In this document: positions 1-10,763 of the stretch, piece after piece
Position numbering within the stretch: position 1 is the first letter of the stretch
How the letters are laid out: every line of letters begins with the position of its first letter
Origin: Nematopogon swammerdamellus
Lineage: Eukaryota > Arthropoda > Insecta > Lepidoptera > Adelidae
DNA length: 64,000 nucleotides
Direction of reading: 5' to 3'
NCBI GenBank assembly: GCA_946902875.1
Contig: OX336342.1
Span: 11,711,523-11,775,522 of the forward strand
The notes under the pieces: model-generated
What the model saw: the letters and a program-made list of their open reading frames with translations, nothing else
The model's database searches: none
Told to the model about the DNA's origin: nothing
Translations under genes and position numbers: made by a program

Positions 1-21
1 CTTCTCTACTTTAGCTAAACA

Positions 22-127
22 TAGCCCGGGTTGATACCACCGCACTGAATGAAACGTCAGTCGAAGTGGCTACGTAAATAGTGTTTTCCGTCGAGTGTAA
101 CCGGCACGACCTAAGGGAAGTACTGAA
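22..127 (+). mobile_element. 5S-related SINE (family A), 3' fragment
   Basis: Fragment of the commonest repeat in this window. It keeps the 'accgcactgaatgaaa' block and the 'ccggcacgac..aagggaag' block, then ends in an A-run at about 127. The sense strand is the one ending in A, as in the full copy at 28694. The head is missing. Confidence 0.7.
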
Positions 128-451
128 AAAAAAGAACAACGGCGAACTAGCTAAGTGGAAAACGATTTTTCAAAATTAATTCTGACCCGAAAACTGGGTT
201 AGCGAGAACAAACAAAGCAATAAATTTGACGTCGTCCTTCTTCCGCAGCGTCGGCGGGGAAAGAGGGAGGGACGCGGCGGGCTTTCTGGGGTGGAGAGAA
301 GAGGACGAACTAAAACAAGATTGGGGAAAATATTTTATGAAAGATAGAGGTATCTACGAAACCAATATTTCGTCACTTTTGTTCAACTACGTACAACCAC
401 TACGATTTGCTCGTTTTTAAAAAGTTGTATTACCTATTAGGCTTTTCCCAT

Positions 452-680
452 TTTTAGGGTTCCGTAGCCAGCGATGCTGGCAGGGATCCTTAAAAATCCG
501 TCAGGTATCCGTCCGTCCATCCGTCAGTCTGTCTGTTTATCACATATTGTAGCTATTACGTTGATCGAAGACTTTTTGAAACTTGGAATGTTTAGATTGT
601 ATTGCCGGAAGGTAACAAAATGTATTAAAAAAAAAGGAAAACCAGGTAAACAATGTAAGGGGTCCACAACTTGAATTGAT
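452..680 (+). repeat. Lepidopteran 'ggttccgta...' repeat (family D), left part
   Basis: Starts 'tttttagggttccgtagcc' and has the characteristic run of tccgtc/tctgtc repeats. The usual terminal 'actcgcacttggccggtttt' block is missing, so this is a truncated copy. Short ORFs here are repeat-derived. Confidence 0.6.
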
Positions 681-825
681 AGGCGCTGCAAAAAACTAAG
701 GTGAAAATAAAAAAAAATTAATTACGTGTATTATAATTCCTTGTCCATAGGTATTTCAGGTACTTACTAATAATGGCCTGTGCATTATTCTTCGATTCGT
801 GTACAAATGGTTCTCCTTTTTTTTT

Positions 826-945
826 TTTAAACTGACACGGTTGGCTACATCACCTACAACATCCGTGATGTCAGCCCATAACACCGGGTGAACCTGGTGT
901 CATGTCAGTGCTTCCCTTCGGTCGTGCCGGCTACTGTGTCGTGTG
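826..945 (-). mobile_element. 5S-related SINE (family A), 3' fragment
   Basis: A T-run at 820-830 is followed by 'actgacacggttggctacat' and the 'catccgtgatgtcagccc' block. This is the tail end of the SINE seen in reverse complement; the head is absent. Confidence 0.75.
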
Positions 946-1666
946 TAAAGGTTGTCATGCGTTGTTGTTCTCCTGTATCTCTTATAACCTTGCCCTGTAT
1001 GGTTATCCTGACTCCTGTATAATTATGGTAATGAGTAAATATTGTTTTTCTTTATTTATTATTATGTCCTGCATGAGCGTAGGTAACTACAAGTAGGTAC
1101 CTACATGAGTTTCTCGCGTGCCTTATCAATCACATAACATAACCTAACTAATATTGAAGTAATAGTAAGTGCTTACTATTTCTCACAGGGCGGTTAGGGA
1201 AATGACTTCAGTATTCGTGTGTGCGCAAGTTTTCCTGGCATCATTGAGGACATTAGAAGTTCTTGAATGAAACTAGGTCGTCCACTGCCCTCGAGGTGTT
1301 CAACGTGCATTTCACTTGCCCAAAACCCAATGGAAAATCAACCCTATTCATTCTTATGCACAGTTCTAATTTTTGTAAATGCGAGCTTACTAGTCATTAG
1401 GGGAAATGTACCCATAGCGGCCACGCTAAGGGGTGACGACGGCTGAACACTTAGCATCAGCGACCTCATTATAATCGAGCTGTAGCTGTTACATACCTAA
1501 TGTGTCGAGTTTTGGATACCTACTTAGGTATATATCTACCATCATATTACCCCTCATTAAGCAATATCTTAGTTTGCAACTAACAAGACGATATATTTTT
1601 AAATAACAAACGTATACATAACTCTTTATGAATAATTATGTTATCGTAAACATATTGAATAAAACT

Positions 1667-1895
1667 GCCTCTCTCCCCGTGCTTGTCGTAAAAGGCGACT
1701 AAAGGATAAGGAGAAGGTGCCGGTCCTTTCACCAATTCATGCAGCAGGCAGGTGGGCCTTCGCGCCTTACTTGCTGCTTGATAGTTATCTTGTCCTAATA
1801 CATTGCTGAACGTGGTGGTCGGTGTTGTGCTGTAATTTACCAGAGTACGCACAACACCGATTACTCTGATTACCCCGATTGTGGGGATACAGCGT
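1667..1895 (+). repeat. Dispersed repeat family E, copy 1
   Basis: Contains 'cgtaaaaggcgactaa', then a 'catgcagcaggcaggtggg' block, then 'accccgattgtggggatac'. The same blocks in the same order recur at 34599-34890, and the first block also at 20339 and 48958. The origin (LINE 3' end or SINE) is not resolved. Confidence 0.6.
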
Positions 1896-2086
1896 GAGGT
1901 ATGTATCAGAAAAAACTAATAAATATGTGATAGATAAGAAAGGAAGCGGCAACCTGCTGGAGTGCGGCTGTGCGACGCCCGCCGATCGCTGTTCTGTGAT
2001 GTTGACTAACAATAAGGTTGACTGAAAAACATTTCATGTAACTCCGCTCCGTACATTTTGCAGCGTATAAATAGAATTAAATTAAT

Positions 2087-2345
2087 TTGCGGCCGCACCC
2101 CCGCCCCGCCCTATTGTACCTCCGCTGGTGCCGCTATCGATCCCAGCATCCCTTCCTCTCTCACCCACCTACACTCTCCGCGTCATCGCCTCTCGCTCTC
2201 TCTCGTGCGCTAGTTTACTCTCCTCTCGCATCCCTAGGAAGTCTAGATCTAAATTTAGACTTTCGGAAGCACGTGCATATGTTATGTTGCGCTATTTCCG
2301 TTCAGTGCAAGTAGCCTCGTCTGTGTTGCGTATATGTGAACATAT
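2087..2345. promoter_or_regulatory. GC-rich island with initiator-like motif
   Basis: A NotI-type GCGGCCGC site is followed by 200 bp of C-rich sequence in otherwise AT-rich DNA, and a TTCAGTG initiator-like motif lies near 2299. The open frames here are compositional and show no recognisable protein. It may be a promoter or 5' UTR; no downstream exon can be tied to it. Confidence 0.25.
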
Positions 2346-2485
2346 TTGATGATGGCAAACATTTAAATGACTTTGTACTTTCATGTTCTTTCAATATGCC
2401 TTAATTCACTCCTAGACTATTCATATTGTCATCTTTTGTGAGCCAACATCTTTCGTCGTTTGCCGTCCGGTAGATTATTTTATTA

Positions 2486-2790
2486 TAATTTTTAGGTTTC
2501 CTTACCATACGGGTAGGGAAGTCTATTACGAAGCTTAACCCGTCCGTCCGTCTGGCTGTCTGTCCGTCCGTCCGTCCGTCTGTCCTACTTTTTGAACGGC
2601 AATGATAGCTGGTTGACATTTTCACAGAATAATATTTGTTATTATGACGGATATACTAATAAATAATAAAAAAAACCAAAATAAAAACATTAAGGGCATC
2701 CCCTTTAATGTTTTTTCCATACAAGAAACGTGTTTCTTCAAGTTTGTTTGTTTTTGCTCTGTAAATCATACAAGCGTCAAACTTGGTGTG
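2486..2790 (+). repeat. Lepidopteran repeat family D, copy
   Basis: Starts 'tttttaggtttccttaccat', with multiple tccgtc/tctgtc units, the 'ttttcacagaat' block and 'catacaagaaacgtgt'. The order matches the copies at 17697, 29488, 55728 and 62376. Confidence 0.7.
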
Positions 2791-2979
2791 ATTATAGTAA
2801 ACTCTAAAGCTGGCTCTAAAGGCATGGACGATCGCGCCATCGCGTCAAATAGAACCACAACACGCCAAAAATTGCCCGACCTTGTAAAAACCGTAAGCCA
2901 AAATTTGACGTGACGCCAACCCATGGATTTCCAGCCATACGCGTCATAATCCTTCCCATGTCGTCGTGGCGTCATGCCA

Positions 2980-3200
2980 CCATGGCTTCACACCACCACC
3001 ACCGCCTCCGCCGCCGCGCCGCGGCCGGCCCGTGCATGTGAATTTCCGCCAGTCCTCCCGTGCAAGAGCGTTAGAAGGTTCTTGCTCTCGTGCCGTGCAT
3101 GTGTGAACTGCGAACTCACATCCATTTCGGTTCAGTGGTGCGATTGCGCGTGCGTGCATGCGCATCTAGGAGCGAGCGTGTGAGTAGGCGAACTGCGAAC
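2980..3200 (+). promoter_or_regulatory. GC-rich promoter/5' UTR-like island
   Basis: Dense CpG sequence (cgccgccgcgccgcgg) leads to a TTCAGTG initiator-like motif near 3130 and a purine/CpG-rich leader immediately before the ATG at 3201. This suggests a transcription start, but there is no independent support. Confidence 0.35.
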
Positions 3201-3359
3201 ATGTCGATCGCGCGGGAATCAGTGATGGAGTTCCTAGACAGATATAGAGATCTTGAATGTTTATGGAAAATACTCCTATTTTTAAGTCATTCTTTACACA
3301 ATGTTGTGGGGTTCTTTTTTTCTAGTCAGAATGTGGGCACGAACTGCAGCAGCCGCTGA
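3201..3359 (+). CDS. Possible MADF-domain protein, N-terminal fragment
   Basis: An ATG opens a 52-codon frame beginning MSIARESVMEFLDRYRDLEC followed by LWKI. The 'EFLxxYRxxxCLWK' pattern is the opening helix and the CLW hallmark of MADF domains (Adf-1-like transcription regulators). After LWKI the frame turns hydrophobic (LLFLSHSLHNVV) and no longer looks like MADF, and no good GT donor lies at the expected point. It may be a genuine first exon with an unusual donor, or a decayed copy. It follows a CpG-rich leader, which favours a real or recently real gene. No partner exon was found on the plus strand downstream. The domain call is inference from about 20 residues. Confidence 0.3.
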   Translation: MSIARESVMEFLDRYRDLECLWKILLFLSHSLHNVVGFFFSSQNVGTNCSSR

Positions 3360-3364
3360 TTTAT

Positions 3365-5225
3365 CTACGTCTGAATTTCTGAATTCATCTCGTACACAGA
3401 ACAGGGAAGATACACATACTATATCCAATTATTTGAGGTCGCGAAAACACGAAACAGGAAGCTCCTTAATTTAATATAGAAATTGTAATTTAAGCGATAA
3501 CTGGAACATTCTCACTGAACATTCAGGAATCCCGGTAGTGTGCGCGGTCATTATTCTCAATCAGTAGTGAGTGAGTGTAGCACTAAAATTAATGAGACTT
3601 TTAAAATGAGCGTCATCATTTTCCTGGCAAAAGCTCGGTGAATGAATCCAGAAATGTGTCGCACGTAAGGGAAAAAAATGGGAAGCAATGACGTTTCCGC
3701 ACAGAGCGATTCGTAGTTTGGTTCGTGAAAACAAACAATAAAATAATAGTTATTTCAACATATTACAACATAATATGTTACATAATGAAAGTTGTGTTCC
3801 TGAGTTATAAAGAAAATAATTCGAAGCCACGGATGTTCAGTAGTTGTAGGTTTGGCGCAAATGATTGCTTTCTGTACCCGTAGTTTAAATGCATTCACAG
3901 CATCAATATCAACGCACATTACAATTTTGTCCTGACTGACTACAAGTAAGTAAATTGTGAAAACATCACATTTTCAACATTCGTCTCGTAGTAGCTCATT
4001 TGTATTCAGCACGTCCCTCTACAATTGTGTCATCATTACGTACTTCAAGCTCATAACGAGCCCCGATACTCAACTGCTTAGATATTCTGTCTCGAAAGAC
4101 GTAGATTCATGTTTCGCGCCAACAATTCATTTATACAGCCGCTGATTTTCGGCAAATCATGAATACAAGTCGCTCTAATTTTCTTTACTGTGTTATATTT
4201 TTATTCAAGGAGTTATTTCGTCACATTCTGAGTCACGCCACGCGATGCCGCAGGGCGGCGCGGCGCGCCGGCGCCGGTCGTCGTCACATTTATGTAATTC
4301 AAACCGTGATCCAGACTGGAATGCGATGAATATTCGTGAAATTTTATTTTAAAAACTCTAGTCATAAGGTGTCACTACGAAACCCTATTAATAAGTCTCC
4401 TACTCGTTTGTTCGGATTTTTACAGAAATCACAAAGACAGTTAAGTATTAGAAAATGTTACTGCTGTACTCACGGTCGTCTCCGAGCTATGTGACTCGTC
4501 GTTTCGGGCCAAACATATGGCCTATGTTTTTTCAATTTTCTAATAATGTTTAATAACCACGGTAATTAAAAAATCCATATACAAAAGACAGTTCTTATTT
4601 ACTTTCATTGTATTCTAGGGGTAGCGTGTGCGATTTTCTCTTGTTGTTCCTGGGGAAACCCGTAGGTCTCAATTATAATTTTCAGTTTATTCGTGTTTTA
4701 GCCTGTTTATTCATAACCTAGTACGTAATAATTATTTTCCGTTAGACATACATTAATCTAAATAAAAACGCCACAAATTCAAATTATTATACAGGAAAAC
4801 TTAATGAAAATGGATTGCAAATAACCTACATTATAATAAAAATGTTAATAAATCTTAAATTATTAAAGAAAAAATTATTTTGACTGGAATTTTCGAATGA
4901 AGACCGAACTGTATACAAATTAAGTGAGTAGGTATAATATTTCTCGATTTCATCTCCGGTGGTAGATGAAAAGCAAAAGAAAAGAAAAGCAAAAAACTTG
5001 CAAAACAAAACCAAAGCTTGCACACTAGGTAACCGATTCGTTAGGTGTTCAACACAACATAAAATTGCATGCATAAATTTCCAAAAAACATGCTCAATTT
5101 AAATTTCATGGCTATAATATACAAATGCACTGTTTGTTATTAAATCCAACCTCCATGTGAATGTTACGAATAATTAAACGAAACTTGCGGCGAATGTTAT
5201 TATTTTGAGAACGATACTAATTTAG
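3365..5225. other. AT-rich intergenic DNA, nothing recognised
   Basis: No exon-like frame, repeat copy or terminal inverted repeat was found. The only local feature is a short CpG-rich patch at about 4229-4285 (gccgcagggcggcgcggcgc). Confidence 0.5.
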
Positions 5226-5301
5226 TCGTTAAGCGGTCGGTCGGTCGGATACAGTCTCGGCTCAGACGCGGTGTGACGTCATCGTTACAGTTTTCAGTAA
5301 A
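5226..5301 (+). promoter_or_regulatory. Promoter-like stretch with CRE and initiator
   Basis: A perfect palindromic CRE, TGACGTCA, lies at 5274-5281. A TTTTCAGTA initiator-like motif follows about 10 bp later, just before an ATG at 5302. The spacing would make a very short leader. Promoter function is inference. Confidence 0.3.
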
Positions 5302-5433
5302 ATGAGTCCGCCTCATTCAGAGAATATTATTGAAAGGCGCACGCGCCGCGCGCCATCCAAATGTTTATATTACGGTTTTAGAGTATTCGGGAAACGAGGA
5401 ATTGCGAGAAACATATTATATTTTCAGCATTGA
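5302..5433 (+). CDS. Unrecognised 43-codon ORF behind CRE/initiator
   Basis: The ATG-initiated frame starts MSPPHSENIIERRTRRAPSK and ends at TGA 5431-5433. It is basic in its first half and matches no family I recognise. It is listed only because it directly follows the promoter-like motifs and its GC-rich start differs from the flanks. It could equally be the start of an exon whose donor lies inside the frame, or chance. Confidence 0.15.
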   Translation: MSPPHSENIIERRTRRAPSKCLYYGFRVFGKRGIARNILYFQH

Positions 5434-5970
5434 GGTTATGCTAAAAATTTTCCTCATTGCAGGTGAGTAGGAACCTAATGTATGTGTGTGTAATTAAATT
5501 AAAGGAAAAATTTATTAATTTAATTTTAAAAAATATAATCAACCCAAGCGTTACCTACATCAAATTAATCTCTATTATTAATAAAATGCTTTCTATTGTT
5601 TTAAATAATGTCAGTCGAAGTTGTAGGAAAAAATACAAAAATATAAAAAATTTATGATTACTTTGAAATATAACTATGTTGTGCTGTTGTGTTGCATACA
5701 ACAACACACCCAGTCTTTCCACTCTTAAGCTTTTCACTTATAAGTTATAGTTATAACTTTTCTTTGTGCATACGAAAGTTTGTTGTTTTACAAAATAATT
5801 TAATTTAAATGCACTAAGCTTTTCGATGCATATCAAACGACCACGTGACTAAACATTCACCAAATTTAACACGTAAATATTATGTAAATTCAAGTTTCAA
5901 ATTCGAACACGCACACTTGATATTATAAATGCAAATCGAACGTTGAAATGAAATTTCAAATGCATGAGAT

Positions 5971-6178
5971 AGTTCGATGACTTGTCGAATTTTACTGGTA
6001 ACCCTTTGTAAAAATACCTAAAAAAAACAACATCGTAGGACTATTACATTGTAAATAAGTCGAAGTCAAAAACAGTTTTAGTTCGATGACTTGTAGAATT
6101 TTACTGGTAACCCTTTGTAAAAATACCTAAAAAACGACAGCGTTACATTGTAAATAAGTCGAAGTCAAAAACAGTTTT
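5971..6178 (+). repeat. Tandem duplication, two ~100-109 bp copies
   Basis: Copy 1 (5971-6079) and copy 2 (6080-6178) share 'agttcgatgacttgt', 'gaattttactggtaaccctt' and 'gtcgaagtcaaaaacagttt'. The copies differ mainly by a roughly 10-bp indel in the middle, so the duplication is fairly recent. There is no coding content. Confidence 0.85.
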
Positions 6179-6854
6179 GAACTTGATTTGAAAATCAGAA
6201 AATAACAAATATAAATATAAATATCACTAGATTCCGTTGTATGCAAGCAACACAAACACACTGTGGAGAACAATTTCAAAATATTCAAGTGATCTACAAC
6301 ACGACACATTCTGCTTATGAGGTCACTCGTGTACACTAGCCTCGTGAATCTGTGTCAACACATCGACGTCTGTCCCGTTGTCGTCTCTCACGCTCTCTCT
6401 CTCAAGCGTAAACCATAACGCCGTGTTGTATGAAGGTTGGCCAGAAGAGGCAAACAACTTTGCACTAGGTTATTGAAACAATTTCAAGGGCATTAATTTT
6501 ACAGAACCAAAAATTAATAATGAAAAATTGTAAACAATGAGGATTACAGTACAGGGGGAATAATTATAGCATAGGAGATCACCCAAGCTTCACACATTTT
6601 TGGGTATCTTTTGGCTGGCGAGTAAAAATAATAATATTCTGGTAGAGCATGGTATAAAAATTATAAAAAAAATCACTCCGAAATGACTTTAGGAAATAGA
6701 GGTTTCGTCCCATAATAAAAAAAAATATGATGGGTATTTTTACTGGCCGGTTTAAAAAGCCCCAAAATGAGTGATGTCATGTCCCTTCGCTAACATATAA
6801 TATACTGGTGATCTATTTACCATGCCATATATTTATAATTTATAAAACACGTAC

Positions 6855-7025
6855 AATTTTTATAGCCGTTTTCTTCGACCGACCTTCGTTCAGTGCTGGT
6901 GTAACAATCCGAACTGGTTAATCCCTAGCAGCTAAATATGTACATAGTAAGATAAAGGGATGAAACAACCGTTTCAAGTAGAATCCGATCCACCCATCCA
7001 AAGCCTGACCGCACCCTAGTAGAAA
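6855..7025 (-). mobile_element. Degenerate 5S-related SINE (family A)
   Basis: Recognisable blocks are 'atagccgttttcttcgaccg', 'ttcgttcagtgctggtg' and 'tagaatccgatccac', in the order of the copies at 7710 and 40329 but heavily mutated. Confidence 0.45.
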
Positions 7026-7709
7026 TTAGATGAAAGCGAAGCAGCGCAGCGGTTACGGGAGCCTCGGCACGTGAACATGGTTCACTTGACAACTTTTTTT
7101 ACCCCATAGCCTCCAAGTTTTTAAAGCAAATGTTCATATTTTCATTTCCTTTTTTTTACCTTATATTATTATCTTCCACAATCACGCGAAGTTGTTGCCC
7201 CGACAACGCTGTAGCTAAGCAACTGAGTGATGATTTGATTACACACTTGTTGACGTTTTACGATGTGTGACTACAAAACAACTGAATGAGAGCGTCATAC
7301 AAAGTGTTTTGATTATTCATATTATCTTTTTATTTCAGGTTAGCATTTTGCTACTATTCGTGTAGCGAATGTATGTACATACTATTTGAGTACGGCGAGA
7401 GAGTGTAATCTAATTTATTTACTTCTTCTTATTAGGGGGGTTTTTGAAAGTTTGGCTTGGTTGAACAGAGTAAGGTAGTGAAATGCTGAAATATTTATCT
7501 GTCAGTTAAGTTGTTGTCATGCACAAATAGTAGGTACACAAGGTACCAATATTTTACTGTTAGAAACTATTACAGAGATAAATAAAAACCCACGTAGGAT
7601 GTTATGCAACCGGTGCGTTGAACTATTTTCTTTGGTAATTAGGTTTTCTATTTTTATGATTATAAAAATGCACTAATTAAATGGAATAACATCTACAAAC
7701 ATTTTTTTT

Positions 7710-7995
7710 TTATGGAAACTGACACCGTTGGCTACATCACCTACAACATCCATGACGTTAACCTATAACATCAAGTGAACTAGGTGCCACGTCAGTGCTA
7801 CCCTTCATTTCATGCCGGCTACACTGAACTGGACGGAAAACACGAACTATTTACATAGCCGTTTTGACCGACTTTTCATTCAGTGCGGTGGCAGGATAAA
7901 CCCTACCACCTACCTAGTAAGGTAAGAAGGGAACGGACCTACAGTTTTACGTGGAATCCGAACCACGGTCAGCCTCAACCGTCTAGCAGCTGATG
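7710..7995 (-). mobile_element. 5S-related SINE (family A)
   Basis: T-run, then 'gacaccgttggctacatcac', 'atgccggctacactgaactg', 'accgacttttcattcagtgc' and 'cgtggaatccgaaccacgg'. The 5S-like head is truncated after 'ggtcagcctcaaccgtc'. Confidence 0.75.
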
Positions 7996-8099
7996 ATAAT
8001 ATGATTATGTGCGTGTGAAAATTAAAATTTGAATAAAAATAAAAATAAACCACCGAAATTAACATGCGCATGTATATGAAGAATGTATGATGTTTTAAT

Positions 8100-8200
8100 G
8101 AAGGATGAAGAGAGGTTTGTCAGGATCATGGCATGGAGATCCGTTATCTCTGCCTCTACTACCTAACTGAGAAACAGTCGTAACGTTTTGTATGTATACA
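8100..8200 (+). repeat. Dispersed repeat (gtcaggatc / gagatccgt)
   Basis: The blocks 'gtcaggatcatggcatggag' and 'atccgttatctctgcctcta' recur at 57450-57535 with about 80% similarity by eye. This is probably a LINE or SINE fragment. Confidence 0.5.
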
Positions 8201-8445
8201 AATTATCTAACAGAAATGCTGGTTTAGGTATTATGAGCCAGCAGTGCTTTAGTATCTGTCTAAACTTGCGACGCGGCGCGCTCGGCGGCGCGGCTGGATA
8301 GCAAGTTTACTCTCTAATTTGAGATATTATCTCTCAGAATGAAGGCCGCCTGAAATCATTGAAATATAAATATAAATACATATAGGTATATAATATAGGT
8401 AACGTCCATGTGGTTTATTCATAATTAGGTACCTATGTGTTTGTT

Positions 8446-8705
8446 TTTTATGTAATCCGGTATGGGTGTCTGAATCGGTGGGGCCAAAGCGCACATGCAT
8501 CGACCACCCAATATCACCTCGGAGAAGGTATGTGCCATACCGGAGACTTCCCTTTGGATTGCTGGCTATACTGAACTAAAGGAGAACACAATAAAGGTCG
8601 ATATGCAGCGGCCATCTTACATTCAGTACGGTGGTACCAACCCAGTATGTTACAATTTGAGCCTACAACCTAGTAAGTGCCAAGGGAATATGTGCTCACA
8701 TGCGA
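8446..8705 (-). mobile_element. SINE-like repeat family B, copy 1
   Basis: T-run, then 'atgtaatccggtatgggtg', 'ggccaaagcgcacatgc', 'cggccatcttacattcagta' and 'tttgagcctacaacctag'. The same blocks are at 42640 and 49688. The 77-codon frame across it is a repeat artefact. Confidence 0.7.
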
Positions 8706-8819
8706 ATTTCCACACGAACATAAATTGAATTCCTCATACTACTCACAAGTTTGACTACTTGTACTTGACTAATGTATGACATTTTCATTATTATTTATTT
8801 AGCGAGAATGCTAAATAAG

Positions 8820-9010
8820 CCAACTGCGTGCAGCGAGTGAATTCTCACCAGCAGCGAGCGAGGTCTGTCGCTTTCTTCTATCCCGAGCGCATCTCGTGCT
8901 AGAACGGCGCAGCATCACGTCGATTATAAAGAGATAGAGCGAAACAAAACATACCCGCAGAGCCCGCAGCGTCCTACCTACCTACCTACCTAACTCAACT
9001 GTGACTGTGC
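8820..9010. promoter_or_regulatory. CpG-rich patch
   Basis: Locally CpG-rich (gcgagcgaggtctgtcgc; gcgcatctcgtgctagaac) with a 'gattataaagag' stretch and a run of four 'cctac' units. It may belong to the upstream control region of the gene starting at 10729. No exon can be defined. Confidence 0.2.
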
Positions 9011-9479
9011 CGCTACTACCTCTATAAATTATTGTCTATTGTTGTTGTGTATTGAGCATTCATTGGGCAGTAAAACTGCACTCCAACTTGTCATCAGTTT
9101 TGTTCTATCCGGTTCGATTACACTCGTAAAGAAGAACAGGCAAGAAAAACTTCACAGTTTTTTTTTATAAATATTACAAGTATTTAATTGGCTATCTTCG
9201 AAAATGCAGCTTCAGAGCAGGATTAACAATTTTACTCACAATTCTGACTACAAATTTTGAATTAGGTAGACACTAGACATCCACATTGAAAATGGTAAAC
9301 AACTGGAAATAATATGACAGAAATGCGGCGTATTTGTATTAAGTACATCATTGGGCTTAATTTGCAATGTCACCACTTGGTCGAAATGTATTTTCTTTCT
9401 ATAACGAAAGAGTGAATATAGAGTTCGCGCTATAACCACATAGTAGGATTGTGTATGAGTTGGTAGAGCATAGTTTTCT

Positions 9480-9597
9480 TTCATCTGCCAGTCCGGCCGG
9501 CCGTGCGTCGTCGTGCTTTCGTTTCAGCGCTGCAGCGCTCTGTTGGTTGTGTTGTGAGAGTTGTTCGTTCGTTGTTGACGGTGTTGGTTCATGGTTG
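9480..9597 (+). promoter_or_regulatory. GC-rich upstream region split by hAT insertion
   Basis: CpG-rich sequence (gccggccggccgtgcgtcg) that, when the hAT element is removed, runs directly into the GC-rich stretch at 10504-10560. Together they form the likely promoter/5' leader of the membrane protein gene beginning at 10729. Confidence 0.35.
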
Positions 9598-9605
9598 GTT
9601 GTGTT
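9598..9605 (+). repeat. hAT target site duplication, left
   Basis: GTTGTGTT directly before the element; an identical octamer lies at 10496-10503. Confidence 0.9.
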
Positions 9606-10495
9606 CAGTGTTGCCAACTTAGTGCTAGCGCCACTAGATCTGGTGGTTTGGAATCCCGTCTGGTGGCCAAATTTGCGATCTAGGGTCTAGTGCTGAGTAT
9701 GGTGGTTTGATCAGATTTGTTTAGTGGTTGTGCAAAAAATTTAGTGTTTAAATCGATAAAGTGTGCAACACGTACATATACCTACACTTTCCCCAAGGAT
9801 CTGTTAAACAAAATTGGAACCAAATGTGTTTATGCTCCACCCATTCCATGCGAACAAGCTGAGTCGCTTTCTTCTTCAGAAGAAGACTAATCTCAATTGT
9901 TATTTTAGTATATTATTTTGTATGCAACCATCTGTCCTGTAATTGCAGTCATAATAATTATTATGTATACTAAATTGATCTGTTTGGAAATGATCGTACC
10001 TACTCTTTTATTTGAAGATCCTGAAAAGGACTTTTTCATTATTCTGAAGACCAGACACAGCCTCAAAAACCGGAATGTTTGTTACCTCAGAAGCGATTTT
10101 GAATGTTTTTTTTTTGGCCGGTGCCTCCCTTGTGGTGCCATTTCAATTTCGTCACGATCGGATTGGAAAGCGAGGCGGAATCGCGAGGCCGAAGGCCGAG
10201 CGATTCTGCCGAGTACATTAATAATTAATACCAATAAAATACTAAAAAACTGTAAAATTAAAAACTATTTCAATAAATATAAAAACCACCTTAAAAAATG
10301 TATGAATTAAAAAAAATCTAACCCTAGAGTTGAAGGCGGTGCTAAAGCAAGCAAAAATAGCCGACCGCCTTCAACTCTAGGGTTCAATTTTTATTACAAT
10401 TTTTTATTTTTGAGTATTTCTGAAAATCTGGGGAAATTCTGGTGATTTCGACTGGCGCATCTGGTGGGCGAGCTAGAAAAGAGTTGGCAACACTG
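9606..10495 (+). mobile_element. Non-autonomous hAT transposon, complete
   Basis: The 890-bp element has inverted ends CAGTGTTGCCAACT (9606-9619) and AGTTGGCAACACTG (10482-10495). It is flanked by a perfect 8-bp duplication, GTTGTGTT, the insertion signature of the hAT superfamily. Both ends carry several CTGGTGG-type subterminal motifs, as expected of hAT transposase binding regions. The interior holds a 130-codon frame (9918-10310) with no recognisable transposase sequence, so the element would depend on an enzyme supplied elsewhere. A perfect 20-bp inverted repeat lies at 10321-10383. The intact duplication argues for a recent insertion. It sits in a GC-rich region about 230 bp upstream of the first coding exon of the membrane protein gene. 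Confidence 0.92.
10321..10383. repeat. Perfect 20-bp inverted repeat inside hAT
   Basis: ACCCTAGAGTTGAAGGCGGT at 10321-10340 is matched exactly in reverse complement at 10364-10383, with a 23-nt loop. The stem is much better preserved than expected for decaying DNA. Confidence 0.9.
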
Positions 10496-10503
10496 GTTGT
10501 GTT
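10496..10503 (+). repeat. hAT target site duplication, right
   Basis: GTTGTGTT, identical to 9598-9605. Confidence 0.9.
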
Positions 10504-10728
10504 GGTTAGTGAGTGGCCGGCAAGCGCGCGGAGTGCGCGTATGTGGCGCTTCTCTAGACATTATTGTCGCGAACTCTACCAACGAAAAACTATCAAGAAC
10601 ACCATTTCGTGAATTAAACCTAGTGTATTTATGACTGTGTAGTGAATTGAGAGCACTTTTAAAGGATTCCCTAGCGTTATTTCAAAGATAATTCGTGTCT
10701 TATTTTCAAGAGTGATAATTTTAACATT
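10504..10728 (+). promoter_or_regulatory. Probable proximal promoter / 5' UTR of the membrane protein gene
   Basis: A GC-rich start (gtggccggcaagcgcgcgga) gives way to ordinary leader-like sequence before the ATG at 10729. Position -3 of that ATG is A. The transcription start cannot be placed exactly. The upstream part of this region is interrupted by the hAT insertion. Confidence 0.4.
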
Positions 10729-10763
10729 ATGACCGGATCGGACGTTCCAGACAGAACAAAATG
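10729..10763 (+). CDS. Membrane protein gene, coding exon 1
   Basis: Encodes MTGSDVPDRTK and the first two bases of a Trp codon. The donor is TG|GTAAAA. Phase 2 matches only the frame of exon 2 (TG+G = Trp, then TSSPPGE), and including it makes the whole CDS divisible by three. The link over 36.9 kb is inference from phase and position; another upstream exon could exist. Confidence 0.6.
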
